Origin: Dyadobacter sp. 676
Lineage (GTDB): Bacteria; Bacteroidota; Bacteroidia; Cytophagales; Spirosomataceae
NCBI RefSeq assembly: GCF_040448675.1
Contig: NZ_CP159289.1
Coordinates: forward strand, 2,790,001-2,854,000
Direction of reading: 5' to 3'
Length of the DNA stretch: 64,000 nucleotides
Shown here: positions 30,622 to 39,529 of the stretch, piece after piece
Layout of the letters: each line of letters starts with the position of its first letter
How positions within the stretch are numbered: the stretch's first letter is position 1
Translations under genes and position numbers: made by a program
The notes under the pieces: generated by a model
Databases searched by the model: none
Seen by the model: only the letters and a program-made list of their open reading frames with translations
What the model was told of the DNA's origin: nothing

Positions 30622-32382
30622 TTATTTCTTCTTCGGAGCAGGTTTCGCTGCGGTACCGGCAGCGGCGGGCTGCTGTGCCGGTTGGGCAACCGCAAGTCCT
30701 AACGCTTCCTTCGCAGCAGCATTATCGGGATCTACTTTGAGCAATTTCTCCCAATACTCCTTCGCTTTCGCTTCGTCCTTCAAGGTCGACTGAGCGTGGA
30801 ATGCAAGATAACCATAAGCCAATCTCAGATAAGACTTGAACTTACTCGGATCAGGATCCTTCTCGGCCAGTTCCGCCAGTTTCAGGTAGTAAGGCTGTGA
30901 GATACCTTTGTCGATGTTCTCCTGTCTGTCATACGCGTTGTAAAGCGCACTTGCACGCCAGTAGTATCCGTATGGCCAATCCGGCAATTTACGGGTTACG
31001 GTGGCGAAGATAGAATCTGCTTTCAAGTAAAGATTACGTTTGTCGGTCGCGATTTTCAAACTGTCAGCGAAGTTGGGGTCACCTGATTTCGGCACGACAA
31101 TTCCCTGAGCGGTCTGGAAGTTGGCAAGCCCCTCGTAATAATAGTCATTGGCAGAGGCCTTGGCGGTATCCAGGCTGTTACCTTTTTCGTAAGCAGCGGC
31201 GGCCTTCGGAAAATCTTTCGCAGCATAGTACAAGCTTGCGACTTCCTTGTATGCAGCGGCAGCCTCCGTTTTGCTGGTATCCATTTCGGCACCTTTCTTA
31301 ATATATTCCATACCCAACGAGTCGTAGCCTTTGCCATCCGTTGACTTCGCATTGAGCGCACGTCCGAGGTATTTATAGTCGTCACCGATTACTTTGTCAG
31401 GGGCGATTTTGATGAATTCTTCCAGGTTCTGGATTGCCGAATCAGGCTTATTGGTTTTAAAATAAGCCCATCCGTACATACGCTTTGTGATCGGGTTGTT
31501 AATCTTGCCCTTTGCTTCTTCCAGGAACTGGAGCGATTTCGCGTAATCGTCGGCAGTAAATGCGAACTGCGCGCCACGAAGTTTCATTTCAGGATCGGTG
31601 CTACCGCTTTTCTGCAGGTAAAGATCGAAGTTCTCAGCTGCTTGCTTGTATTTCTGAGCGAGGAAGTAAAGCTCGGCCAGGTCTTTATATGCAGGAGCGA
31701 AGTTTGGATCCGCCTCAATCGCCTTTTTGTAGTTTTCCAACGCGAGGTTGTAGTTTTTACCACGGAGGTAAACAGAACCGATCGCATTGTGTGCCACTGC
31801 GTAGTTTGGTTTTGCGGTTAATGCATATTCGTAAGCAGTTACCGCGTTACCGCCCTCGTTGCGCAACATCAGGGCATCTCCCTTTGCAAGGTACGCATCT
31901 GCCAGATTCTTGTCACGTGCTATGGCGAGGTCAAGCAGGCGGATCGCCTCAGCGGGGTCATTATTTTTCTCGAACAATGTATAAGCTTCGCCAATTCTGA
32001 AAAGAACTTCTGCGTCTTTCTTTTTCTTCTTTTCAGCTTCGTCAAACAATTCCTTCGCTTTCGCACGATCACCCTTTGCCAGCGCAACGGTTCCTTGCCC
32101 TACTTTGTTCAGGTAAGATTTATCGTCCAGCGTAAGGCCCTTATCGAATGCTTTCTGCGCCTCGTCCAATTGGTTGGTTTTAATATAGTAATAACCAAGG
32201 TAATATTGGTTATCAGCAGAAGGGCTTCCTTCGGCAAGCTTTTTGAACAAATCACCTGCTTCGTTATAACGTTCTCCGTGAATTAATGCCAAGCCATCCT
32301 GTACCGTTTGTGCGTGCAAGTTTACAAACGCCAATAAACCAAATACCAATGCTACTAATTTCAATCTCATGTTTCTGTTCAT
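30622..32382 (-). CDS. secreted tetratricopeptide-repeat protein
   Basis: The 586-residue product has a signal peptide ending near LHAQ and then TPR units through most of the chain (for example the blocks near LGYYYIKTNQLDEA and AIGSVYLRGKNYNLA). It closes with a Pro/Ala/Lys tail. It is a periplasmic scaffold-type protein. It is the last gene of the exbB-exbD-exbD-tonB-membrane protein-PstS-like series on the minus strand, 78 bases after the PstS-like gene. Conservation of this neighbourhood in related genomes would imply a shared envelope role. Confidence 0.85.
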   Translation of the reverse strand: MNRNMRLKLVALVFGLLAFVNLHAQTVQDGLALIHGERYNEAGDLFKKLAEGSPSADNQYYLGYYYIKTNQLDEAQKAFDKGLTLDDKSYLNKVGQGTVALAKGDRAKAKELFDEAEKKKKKDAEVLFRIGEAYTLFEKNNDPAEAIRLLDLAIARDKNLADAYLAKGDALMLRNEGGNAVTAYEYALTAKPNYAVAHNAIGSVYLRGKNYNLALENYKKAIEADPNFAPAYKDLAELYFLAQKYKQAAENFDLYLQKSGSTDPEMKLRGAQFAFTADDYAKSLQFLEEAKGKINNPITKRMYGWAYFKTNKPDSAIQNLEEFIKIAPDKVIGDDYKYLGRALNAKSTDGKGYDSLGMEYIKKGAEMDTSKTEAAAAYKEVASLYYAAKDFPKAAAAYEKGNSLDTAKASANDYYYEGLANFQTAQGIVVPKSGDPNFADSLKIATDKRNLYLKADSIFATVTRKLPDWPYGYYWRASALYNAYDRQENIDKGISQPYYLKLAELAEKDPDPSKFKSYLRLAYGYLAFHAQSTLKDEAKAKEYWEKLLKVDPDNAAAKEALGLAVAQPAQQPAAAGTAAKPAPKKK

Positions 32383-32460
32383 TTTTTACCCGGTTAAAAT
32401 AATGATAAAAAACTTGGTTTTTCAATAACAAGCCCCAAATCTACTAATTGTTTACTTTCA

Positions 32461-33408
32461 CTATAACTCTTTCTTGACTTCCAGTTCCCTGGGATAAACC
32501 ACCGTCGGCAATAAACCCATTTTCTGGATAATCAGCCCGCCCACGTCGCGGGCGATGTAGGTCATCAGCCCGCCGCCGAGTCCGGGGTAACCTTCCCGGC
32601 TGATTATGTACAAATCTCTGTACAACGGGTACCGTTTGAACTCCAATCCCGCCTGGAACGGCTGAATATAGTCCGAAAGTGAATCGGGTTGGGCGTCTTT
32701 GGCAACCCCCATCACCCTGATCCCCTTCGAAAGCTCTTCCGAAGCTAGCGAATGTCCGTCACTGATCCAGTTCACCCCGATGAAACCGAGATGTGTCGGG
32801 TTTTCCCTGACATCCTTGATAACATTCTCATTAGACCCTGCTGAAATAATCCTCAGCTTTTGGATATCCTTGATGCCAAACTTGTTCAACACAAAGTTCA
32901 GATTACTTGCGTTGGCATTGTCGAAAACCAATGTGATCAATCCCTCCTGTGGCCCCTTGATCTGCGCCCAATCGGTGATTTTACCTTCCATAATTGCTTT
33001 CAACTCCGGAATTGTGATGAGACTATCCGTGTTGCTCTTTCCAATCACCAGGGCAAGTCCGTCCGTCGCAATATGTTGGAACTTATGGCTTCCTTTTTGC
33101 TTCTTGATGATTTCCAGCTCCTTTTCATTCAACTGGCGCGTTGCAAAAACGATCCTCGCGCTATCATTCAGTAACTGTCGGATCGCCTCCTGTTCCGGCT
33201 TGTAGTCGACATTGAAATGTGCATTGGGGTAAATTCCCTCATAGGCACTCGTCAGCGAGTTCACCAGTGGTTTAAAAGATTCATCCGCGGCAATTGTAAT
33301 CGTTCCTTGCCTTGGATTGTCCAAATCGCTGGTGGATGAGGTACATCTTAATAGTCCCGCTACTCCGAGGGATAGCAGCAGCAGTGATCCCGCCAGTCTC
33401 TTGTTCAT
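32461..33408 (-). CDS. PstS-like periplasmic substrate-binding lipoprotein
   Basis: The 315-residue product has a signal sequence with a probable lipoprotein cysteine in GLLRCTS and a PBP-like fold (GTITIAADESFKPLV ... YPLYRDLYIISREGYPG). The phosphate-binding proteins of ABC systems share this fold. No pstCAB genes are nearby. Instead it sits behind exbB-exbD-exbD-tonB, and its stop region abuts the small membrane protein gene (4-base overlap at 33405-33408). The ligand is unknown and may be phosphate or another anion. Confidence 0.82.
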   Translation of the reverse strand: MNKRLAGSLLLLSLGVAGLLRCTSSTSDLDNPRQGTITIAADESFKPLVNSLTSAYEGIYPNAHFNVDYKPEQEAIRQLLNDSARIVFATRQLNEKELEIIKKQKGSHKFQHIATDGLALVIGKSNTDSLITIPELKAIMEGKITDWAQIKGPQEGLITLVFDNANASNLNFVLNKFGIKDIQKLRIISAGSNENVIKDVRENPTHLGFIGVNWISDGHSLASEELSKGIRVMGVAKDAQPDSLSDYIQPFQAGLEFKRYPLYRDLYIISREGYPGLGGGLMTYIARDVGGLIIQKMGLLPTVVYPRELEVKKEL

Positions 33409-33623
33409 GACTCGTCCTGATTTCTTCTCAACACTCTGTATCCCCGGTATAGGCCGTACACAATAAGCGTGCCAGCGAAAGCATACCGCCAGACGCTGCC
33501 GATCGGCAACAATCTAAATGAGAAGGAGGAGAGGATCAAAAAGACCCCTCCTCCTACGTATGCCAGAGCCATTACCGAAGAGGTCAGATCACCGAGCTTT
33601 TCATGCAATGGTTTCTGCCTCAT
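33405..33623 (-). CDS. small membrane protein between tonB and the PstS-like gene
   Basis: The 72-residue product has two predicted helices (about residues 18-34 and 44-62) and charged ends. It overlaps the PstS-like start by 4 bases and follows tonB by 3 bases, so translation is probably coupled. No named family is recognised; its position suggests it belongs to the same system. Confidence 0.75.
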   Translation of the reverse strand: MRQKPLHEKLGDLTSSVMALAYVGGGVFLILSSFSFRLLPIGSVWRYAFAGTLIVYGLYRGYRVLRRNQDES

Positions 33624-33626
33624 GCT

Positions 33627-34451
33627 TTACTCCAATTGGAAGTTGATCGGCAAGTTATATTTTACACGAACTGCACGTCCTGACTGCTTTCCAGGCTTCC
33701 ATTTCGGCATAGCTTTCACTACGCGGATCGCCTCTTCATCGCAACCAAAACCCAATCCTTTCAAAACCTGCACATCCTGGATACTTCCATCTGTGTTAAC
33801 CACGAAGGACAAGAACACCCTTCCTGAAACGTTAGCACGGGATGCCGCACTTGGGTATTTGATATTTTTTCCAAGGTACTTGTACATTTCTGCGGTACCT
33901 CCTGGAAATTCCGGTTGTTGCTCAACCACTGTAAATACCTTTTCAGGTTCAGGGGCTGCTTCTACTACTGTTCCTTTGCTAGGCGCAGCAACAGCTTCGG
34001 GCGCAACGATGATTTCATTCGCATTAGGGTCACCCTCCACGGTTTTGTCAGCAACAACAGCTTCTTTGATTTCTTCTACTGTTGGTGGTGGAACCTCTTC
34101 GGGAACCTCTTCATCTTTCTTAACCTCAGGAGGCAAGAACTTCACTGTATTCACCTTGGGTGCCTCCACTGGTGGTGGCGGTGGTGGCGGCGGCTCTGCC
34201 GGGTCAATTGGCGGCGGCGGGATCTTCATCAAATCCACTTCAACCATTGGTGCCTCTTCCTCCTTGCCTGCCGTCAAGCTGTTGATGATCGACGGTGTAA
34301 ACATAGCAAGAACAAAAAGAGCAGCTCCGATTATCGTGGCCTTCGTCACATCTCTGCGATATCCCTGACGAAGTTCAAAAGCTCCGTACGCCTTATTACG
34401 ATCCGCAAACACTATATCATCCAGTGTTGCATTCGGGCTTATCTCTGCCAT
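33627..34451 (-). CDS. tonB: TonB family energy transducer
   Basis: TonB links the proton-motive force to outer-membrane receptors. The 274-residue product has one N-terminal membrane helix (about residues 35-55), a Pro/Glu/Val-rich periplasmic linker with a PPPPPPP-type block, and a C-terminal TonB domain (VFLSFVVNTDGSIQDV ... AMPKWKPGKQSGRAV). It is followed on the same strand by the small membrane protein and PstS-like genes. Confidence 0.93.
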   Translation of the reverse strand: MAEISPNATLDDIVFADRNKAYGAFELRQGYRRDVTKATIIGAALFVLAMFTPSIINSLTAGKEEEAPMVEVDLMKIPPPPIDPAEPPPPPPPPVEAPKVNTVKFLPPEVKKDEEVPEEVPPPTVEEIKEAVVADKTVEGDPNANEIIVAPEAVAAPSKGTVVEAAPEPEKVFTVVEQQPEFPGGTAEMYKYLGKNIKYPSAASRANVSGRVFLSFVVNTDGSIQDVQVLKGLGFGCDEEAIRVVKAMPKWKPGKQSGRAVRVKYNLPINFQLE

Positions 34452-34478
34452 GGCGCTGTGATTAATTTTGATTTAAAA

Positions 34479-35060
34479 CTAGTTTTTGGGTATTACCTTG
34501 TCGCCCAGGAGTTTCTTTTCCGAATCGGTTAGATTGTCCACGAGTGCATAACGTTTGGTTTTTGTAATCGCCATTTCGTCCAGTACGTCCACCATATTCT
34601 TATAGGTTGATACCGCCGTTGGTTTGATTACTACCACAAACGCTTCATTACCGTCTTTATCCTTTGGATTAGCTGCGTTGATACGCTTCTGGGATGCGAA
34701 AATCACGCTTCTGAGATCATGACCGTAACGGGTCGTTTTCAACTCAGTGGCTGCTTTGTCATCATCCGCAGCGATACCATCCAGATAATACACATCGTCG
34801 TTAGCCCCCATAAAAAGGGTAAGCACTTTCGATGCTTTCAAAGGTTCCGTCGGTTTTTCCTGATCTTCGGTTTTATCAGGCACAGCGAGCGACATGGATG
34901 TCGGCTTGGACATGGTTGTCGCCAGCATGAAAAAAGTAATAAGCAAAAATCCTAGGTCCACCATTGGGGTCATATCCACACGGGTGGACATTTTCTTGGC
35001 CCTTACCTTACCATCACCTTTACCGTGCCCACCACCACCGGATTCTTCAATTGCTGCCAT
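34479..35060 (-). CDS. ExbD family biopolymer transport protein (second copy)
   Basis: The 193-residue product has a cytoplasmic basic N-terminus, one membrane helix with the conserved aspartate in VDMTPMVDLGFLLITFFM, and a periplasmic domain. Its partner is the ExbB-type channel at 35762-36602. A second exbD lies directly upstream, so the complex may be a heterodimeric ExbD type as in other Bacteroidota. Confidence 0.92.
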   Translation of the reverse strand: MAAIEESGGGGHGKGDGKVRAKKMSTRVDMTPMVDLGFLLITFFMLATTMSKPTSMSLAVPDKTEDQEKPTEPLKASKVLTLFMGANDDVYYLDGIAADDDKAATELKTTRYGHDLRSVIFASQKRINAANPKDKDGNEAFVVVIKPTAVSTYKNMVDVLDEMAITKTKRYALVDNLTDSEKKLLGDKVIPKN

Positions 35061-35085
35061 TTCTTCTAATTATTAAATGATAACA

Positions 35086-35700
35086 TTATTCGTTTGTATA
35101 ACCGGCCGGTGCTTGTTCACTACCCGTAATCAGGTTGAACTTGTTGATGTTCTGCGACTGAAGGTTAGCCAATACGTCTTTGAACGCAGGAAACTTCGCG
35201 AGGTTGTCTCCTTTCAATGCGATCCGCAAGCCGTTGTTAGCCTTACGAGCTGCATACACCCAGTCAGCAAGTTCGCTTGCGCCTGTGGAGTCAACCGGAA
35301 TACCAGGCTGTTTAACCTGACTCATTTGCTCCTTCGGCATGTTCAACCATGGCTTCAATTGGTTCAATGGGAACCCGAAACTCGATTGAAGGGCGAACTT
35401 GGCTTTTTCAGTATCCGTAAACGTGATACCTTTTGCCTGTCCGATGTTGTCCAGCATCGCTACCCTTGTGGGTTGAGCATCAACCCCGAAGAATACTTTG
35501 CCGGTTTTGTCGATGCTGATGACCATGATATCATCATCAGGGACTTTGATCTGCGAAATCGATGTAGGTGTTGTAATCTCCGCATCGTTCGACTTAAAAG
35601 TCGCCGTCATAATGAAGAACGTCAAGAGCAAGAAGGCAACATCCGTCATGGCCGTCATATCAGTATGCGGCGCATGTTTCTTAGGCCTTACCTTTCCCAT
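35086..35700 (-). CDS. ExbD family biopolymer transport protein (first copy)
   Basis: The 204-residue product has the single helix with its key aspartate in HTDMTAMTDVAFLLLTFFIM and a periplasmic domain different from that of its neighbour. It lies 61 bases after exbB and 25 bases before the second exbD. Two distinct ExbD proteins in one cluster are common in this phylum. Confidence 0.92.
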   Translation of the reverse strand: MGKVRPKKHAPHTDMTAMTDVAFLLLTFFIMTATFKSNDAEITTPTSISQIKVPDDDIMVISIDKTGKVFFGVDAQPTRVAMLDNIGQAKGITFTDTEKAKFALQSSFGFPLNQLKPWLNMPKEQMSQVKQPGIPVDSTGASELADWVYAARKANNGLRIALKGDNLAKFPAFKDVLANLQSQNINKFNLITGSEQAPAGYTNE

Positions 35701-35761
35701 ACAAATATATAAGTTTTTTTTATATTAACGAAACTTCATTATAAAATAGTTCCGGGAACTA

Positions 35762-36602
35762 TTAATAATGTGCAGCAAAGTTCGACTGGAGGCTCATGCC
35801 AATTTCGTCGATGCTGTAAGTAAGATCGTCAACACGGCTGTTCAGGTAAGCGTAAGAGATTGTCGCGATAGCGGAAGTACCGATACCAAGAGCGGTATTG
35901 ATAAGCGCTTCGGAGATACCGGTCGCAAGAGCAGCGGAGTCAGGTGAACCTGATGTACCCAAAGCCGCGAACGCCTTGATCATACCGATTACCGTTCCAA
36001 GAAGTGCCAGGAGCGTAGACGCACCCGCCAGTGTAGCGATAATGGTAAGGTTTTTCTGGAAGCATCGGAAGTTCAAGTGTAGTAGCTTCTTCGATCTCTT
36101 TCTGAAGAGCTGCCAGTTTTTGCTCTTTATCGAGCGCAGTTTCAGTAGTTAACTGCTTGTATTTCAGCAGACCTGCTTTGATTACATTACCAACAGATCC
36201 TTTTTGTTTGTCGCACTCTTTGATAGCCTCTTCGATTTGGTTTTTGTCGAGCAGGCTTCTCACTTTACGAACGAATGAATCGATGCTTCCCGTTCCGCTG
36301 GCTTTGCTCAAAGTGATCAGACGCTCGATTGTAAAGGTTAATACAACAAGGAAACACGTCATCAGGATAGGTACGATAGGACCTCCCTTGTAAACGATTC
36401 CGTAGTAATCACCATCGATAGGTCCTTTTTCGTGATCGCCATCTTTAAAGTGTTCAGGAGCCCCCAACACGAAAATGTAAACACAAAGTGCAATCGCAAA
36501 AAGTAGAGGGATTACCAATGCCGGGTTCAAACCGCCTTTGCCTTTAGATGCTGCCGCAGCAGGCTTTGGAGCTGGTGCCGGACTTGTAGCTTTCTTTTCC
36601 AT
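35762..36602 (-). CDS. exbB: ExbB/TolQ/MotA-type proton channel protein (frameshifted)
   Basis: The product forms the proton channel that powers TonB. The N-terminus is Pro/Ala/Lys-rich, followed by a helix near residues 30-48 and a second near 80. The C-terminal part has LAGASTLLALLGTVIGMIKAF and a third helix with ISEALINTALGI. The frame breaks at GG 36058-36059: dropping one base reads LELPMLQKNLTIIATLAG and gives 279 residues. The downstream exbD, tonB and PstS-like genes are intact, which makes a real inactivation less likely than a sequence error. Confidence 0.88.
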
Positions 36603-36718
36603 CAGACTTACTTTTAAAGGTTAAATTGAGATTTTGGTTGTGAATTAAATAAAACTTTTGGTTTAAACTGGTTTTCGTAAAATAAAATTTTGAATGCTTT
36701 TCAGATAAACGACATCTA

Positions 36719-36726
36719 CAAAAGTA
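36719..36726 (-). promoter_or_regulatory. -7 box before exbB
   Basis: TACTTTTG on the minus strand fits TAnnTTTG and lies 117 bases before the exbB start, giving a leader of about 110 bases. Confidence 0.4.
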
Positions 36727-36879
36727 TGAGTTTTCCTTTTAAAAAAAAGCAAGCGTTTCGGCAGATTTTTTCTCAGATTTTTCTTCCAAACGCCTCTGAA
36801 TTGCATATTTTAAAGAATCCCCTCCCTTCTATTTTTAGTAAAAATTCTGGTTTTAATACTGATCTATAAGGATATACCG

Positions 36880-36893
36880 CCCCCCCCCCCCCC
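36880..36893. repeat. C14 homopolymer tract
   Basis: Fourteen C residues lie in AT-rich DNA, preceded by CCG and followed by GG. Such a run could vary in length by slippage, or could be a sequencing artefact. It lies between the divergent exbB and gatC promoters but does not overlap either -7 box. Confidence 0.75.
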
Positions 36894-37179
36894 GGACCTC
36901 TATATAATTGCACTCTTTGCTTTCATATGTAACAACATGTTTTTTAGTGAGGAGCTTTGCGTTTCAAAATATTTCAAGATTACCCTACAAAAGCAAATAT
37001 TATTTTTCTCCTACTATGTGTCTTGACAACAATTTTAAATTTCAGAGGCCGCGAGTTTCCGCCCTCCCTTAAAATTTGACTATATCAATCCTCCCTTCGC
37101 CCGAAATTTTTTCCGCCCGTCAGGCGATCCGTCCTTCATTTTCCGGGAGCCTACCACTAGCGGAATGACAAAATTCCGG

Positions 37180-37187
37180 TAATTTTG
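37180..37187 (+). promoter_or_regulatory. -7 box before gatC
   Basis: TAATTTTG fits TAnnTTTG and lies 49 bases before the gatC start. Confidence 0.45.
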
Positions 37188-37235
37188 GCTTTCCGCAGAT
37201 AGCGCGACTGTTAACTTAACAAATTCTTAAAATAC

Positions 37236-37523
37236 ATGAAGATCGATCAGGAGTCGCTTAACAAGATTGCACACCTCGCACGCCTTGAAATCAGGCCGGG
37301 GGAAGAAACGGCGCTCTTGCAGAGTATGGACTCGGTTCTTACTTGGATGGACCAGCTCAATGAAATCAATACGCAGGGAGTGGAACCTTTGACGCACGTG
37401 CTCGACGAAGAAAATAACTGGCGGGAAGATAAGGGCGCCAATACGCTCTCCCGCGAGCAGGCCCTGTTCAATGCACCGTCGAAAAACAGTACCTATATAA
37501 TGGTACCCAAAGTGATTGAGTAA
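37236..37523 (+). CDS. gatC: Asp-tRNA(Asn)/Glu-tRNA(Gln) amidotransferase subunit C
   Basis: GatC is the small subunit that holds GatA and GatB together in tRNA-dependent amidation. The 95-residue product has the family pattern IAHLARLEI near the start and the central MDSVLTWMDQLNEINTQGVEPLTHV. The gatA and gatB genes are not nearby. A hairpin ends the gene at 37524-37546. Confidence 0.93.
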   Translation: MKIDQESLNKIAHLARLEIRPGEETALLQSMDSVLTWMDQLNEINTQGVEPLTHVLDEENNWREDKGANTLSREQALFNAPSKNSTYIMVPKVIE

Positions 37524-37546
37524 GTATAGGACAATGTGTCCTATAC
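37524..37546. terminator. Hairpin between gatC and the nitrilase gene
   Basis: GTATAGGACA (37524-37533) pairs with TGTCCTATAC (37537-37546) over a 3-base loop between two converging genes. There is no T-tract, so the terminator call is moderate. Confidence 0.5.
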
Positions 37547-37547
37547 C

Positions 37548-38345
37548 TCAACAACGGATTTCAAAATCGTCGGCGTCCGACAATGCGGGGAAGCCCTGCC
37601 GGTAAGCGGCAAGCTCCGTCCTTGAAATATGGACAATCTTTTCGGTCTCCTGGTTCGTGAGCATTACAAGCGGCTCACCCAGGTAATCGAGCGCTACGGA
37701 GTCACCGCGGTATTGCAAACCGTTCCCGTCGGTCCCGACGCGGTTAACTCCCACCACGTAGCACTGGTTTTCGATTGCCCTCGCCTGCAAGAGCGTGCTC
37801 CACGCGTGCGCGCGGCGTGCGGGCCAGTTCGCTACATATAACAGGATGTCGTAAGCATCATTTTGGATGTTGCGGCTCCATACCGGAAACCGCAGATCAT
37901 AGCACACCAGCGGGCAAATTTTCCAGCCCTTCCATTCGATCGTCAACCGGCTGTTCCCCGCGGTGTAATATTTGTTCTCCTCCCCCATCCGGAAGAGATG
38001 CCGCTTGTCGCTTTGCGCATAGGTGCCATCGGGGCGTACGCAAAAAAGGCGGTTGAAAAAACTGCCCTTGTCATTTACTGCGAAACTTCCCACCACCAAT
38101 GCGTTCGTCTGCTTTGCGATTTGCTTCATCCAGCGGGTGGTGGTCAGGTTCACCGGCTCGGCCAACGCGGTATTCATCGTGAAACCGGTGTTGAACATTT
38201 CCGGGAGCACGATCACGTCCACGGGCTCGGACAATGCGGCAAGCTTTTCCTCGAACGACGCGAGGTTAGCCGTTACATTTTCCCAATGGAGGTCGGCCTG
38301 GACCAATGCAATGGAAAGGATTTCCTTATTTTCCTGCATGACCAA
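37548..38345 (-). CDS. nitrilase-superfamily amidohydrolase (omega-amidase type)
   Basis: The 265-residue product has the Glu-Lys-Cys triad: E in VLPEMFNTGFT, K in SDKRHLFRMGEE and C in PLVCYDLRFPVWSRN. This fits the YafV/Nit2-like group that deaminates alpha-ketoglutaramate and similar amides in metabolite repair. Substrate choice is inferred from resemblance. The peptide deformylase gene is 19 bases upstream on the same strand. Confidence 0.88.
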   Translation of the reverse strand: MVMQENKEILSIALVQADLHWENVTANLASFEEKLAALSEPVDVIVLPEMFNTGFTMNTALAEPVNLTTTRWMKQIAKQTNALVVGSFAVNDKGSFFNRLFCVRPDGTYAQSDKRHLFRMGEENKYYTAGNSRLTIEWKGWKICPLVCYDLRFPVWSRNIQNDAYDILLYVANWPARRAHAWSTLLQARAIENQCYVVGVNRVGTDGNGLQYRGDSVALDYLGEPLVMLTNQETEKIVHISRTELAAYRQGFPALSDADDFEIRC

Positions 38346-38364
38346 ATACTATGTTGTTTAAAGC

Positions 38365-38949
38365 CTATCGGCGGTTCGGAAAACGCATGCGGTAATCGGC
38401 ATCCACATTTCCCCTGGAAATATCAGTCAGTTTCTTCTTAATGAACTGTTTTTTGAGCGTCGGCAAATAATCCACGAAGAGCTTTCCCAGCAAATGGTCG
38501 TATTCGTGCTGGATGATGCGGGCGGCCATACCTGAATAGGTTTCTTCATGCTCGTTCCAGTCGAGGTCGCGGTAACGGATACGCAGCGTCTCGGGGCGGT
38601 ACACGTCGCCCCGGATGCCCGGAATACTCAGGCAACCTTCTTCGAACGCCCATTCCTCGCCGGTTTCTTCCAGTATTTCGGGGTTAATGAATGTCTTTTT
38701 GAAATCCGCCAATGACAAATCCGGCTCGTCGTCATCGTCTTCATCCTTTTCGGCGAACGGCGTAGCGTCCACTACGAAAATACGGATGTTCAGACCGATC
38801 TGCGGAGCGGCGAGGCCCACGCCGTTAGCACCGTGCATGGTTTCGAACATATCCTCCGAAAGTTTCTTCAGGTCCAGTTCATCTTTTTCGATAAAACGGG
38901 TGGGCTTTCTCAGGATCGGGTCACCGTATGCAACTATTGGATAAATCAT
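38365..38949 (-). CDS. def: peptide deformylase
   Basis: This enzyme removes the formyl group from nascent proteins with a metal ion. The 194-residue product has GVGLAAPQIG, EGCLSIPG and QHEYDHLLGKLF, which supply the Cys and His ligands and the catalytic Glu. An acidic insert (EKDEDDDDEPD) between the first two motifs is longer than in E. coli. ruvX follows 48 bases downstream of its start side. Confidence 0.96.
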   Translation of the reverse strand: MIYPIVAYGDPILRKPTRFIEKDELDLKKLSEDMFETMHGANGVGLAAPQIGLNIRIFVVDATPFAEKDEDDDDEPDLSLADFKKTFINPEILEETGEEWAFEEGCLSIPGIRGDVYRPETLRIRYRDLDWNEHEETYSGMAARIIQHEYDHLLGKLFVDYLPTLKKQFIKKKLTDISRGNVDADYRMRFPNRR

Positions 38950-38997
38950 GCTTATTACAACTTTTACTTCCTATATAATATGTACTACTTACAAGTT

Positions 38998-39411
38998 CTA
39001 CCTTCCGCTTTCCATAAAGGACTGCAGAATGATTGTGGCGCTTACCTTATCGATGTTGCCTTTATCACGCCGGTCGCTTTTTTTTGACCCGGCAGCGATC
39101 ATCGATTGCAGCGCCATGGACGATGTAAAGCGCTCATCGTGCAAATGCACCGGGATTTCGGGGAATGTCTTTTGCAGCGTTTTTACGAATGCAGAAACCC
39201 TTGCGGCATTCTCGCTGTCGGTATTGTCCAGTTTTTTTGGCATTCCAACCACGAATGCTTCCACCTGCTCGCCCGACATATACTTTTTGAGAAAATCGGT
39301 CAGTTGATGAGTGGGGACCGTATCGAGCGCGGTCGCAATAATTTTCAACGGGTCCGTAACGGCTATTCCGCTGCGTTTGGCACCGTAATCGATCGCCAGA
39401 AGACGTGGCAT
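38998..39411 (-). CDS. ruvX: RuvX/YqgF-type Holliday junction resolvase-like protein
   Basis: This RNase H-fold protein takes part in rRNA maturation or junction processing. With the start at ATG 39411 it has 137 residues and begins MPRLLAIDYGAKRSGIAV, the family N-terminus. An upstream in-frame start at 39504 is rejected because a -7 box lies at 39437-39444 within that extension. Later motifs are FVVGMPKKLDN and HLHDERFTS. It probably shares a transcript with def. Confidence 0.92.
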   Translation of the reverse strand: MPRLLAIDYGAKRSGIAVTDPLKIIATALDTVPTHQLTDFLKKYMSGEQVEAFVVGMPKKLDNTDSENAARVSAFVKTLQKTFPEIPVHLHDERFTSSMALQSMIAAGSKKSDRRDKGNIDKVSATIILQSFMESGR

Positions 39412-39436
39412 GGGCTTAAAAGATGTTAATAGTTTG

Positions 39437-39444
39437 CAAAGATA
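39437..39444 (-). promoter_or_regulatory. -7 box before ruvX
   Basis: TATCTTTG on the minus strand fits TAnnTTTG and lies 25 bases before ATG 39411. It is identical in sequence to the box before recJ on the other strand. Confidence 0.5.
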
Positions 39445-39517
39445 AGACCTTTCGGTTAGCTTTTCCCGATCGATCACCCGATTGCACATTTTGGCTGCAA
39501 GCATTCCCGAATCCGAT

Positions 39518-39525
39518 TATCTTTG
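39518..39525 (+). promoter_or_regulatory. -7 box almost touching the recJ start
   Basis: TATCTTTG fits TAnnTTTG and ends only 4 bases before ATG 39530. If transcription starts about 5-6 bases downstream, the recJ message would have nearly no leader. Confidence 0.45.
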
Positions 39526-39529
39526 CTTT

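Larger units (their letters stand above)
36603..37235. other. AT-rich intergenic region with a C14 tract
   Basis: No gene is seen in these 633 bases. They hold a minus-strand -7 box (36719-36726) for exbB, a run of 14 C at 36880-36893, and a plus-strand -7 box (37180-37187) for gatC. The remainder is AT-rich with no clear hairpin. Confidence 0.6.
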
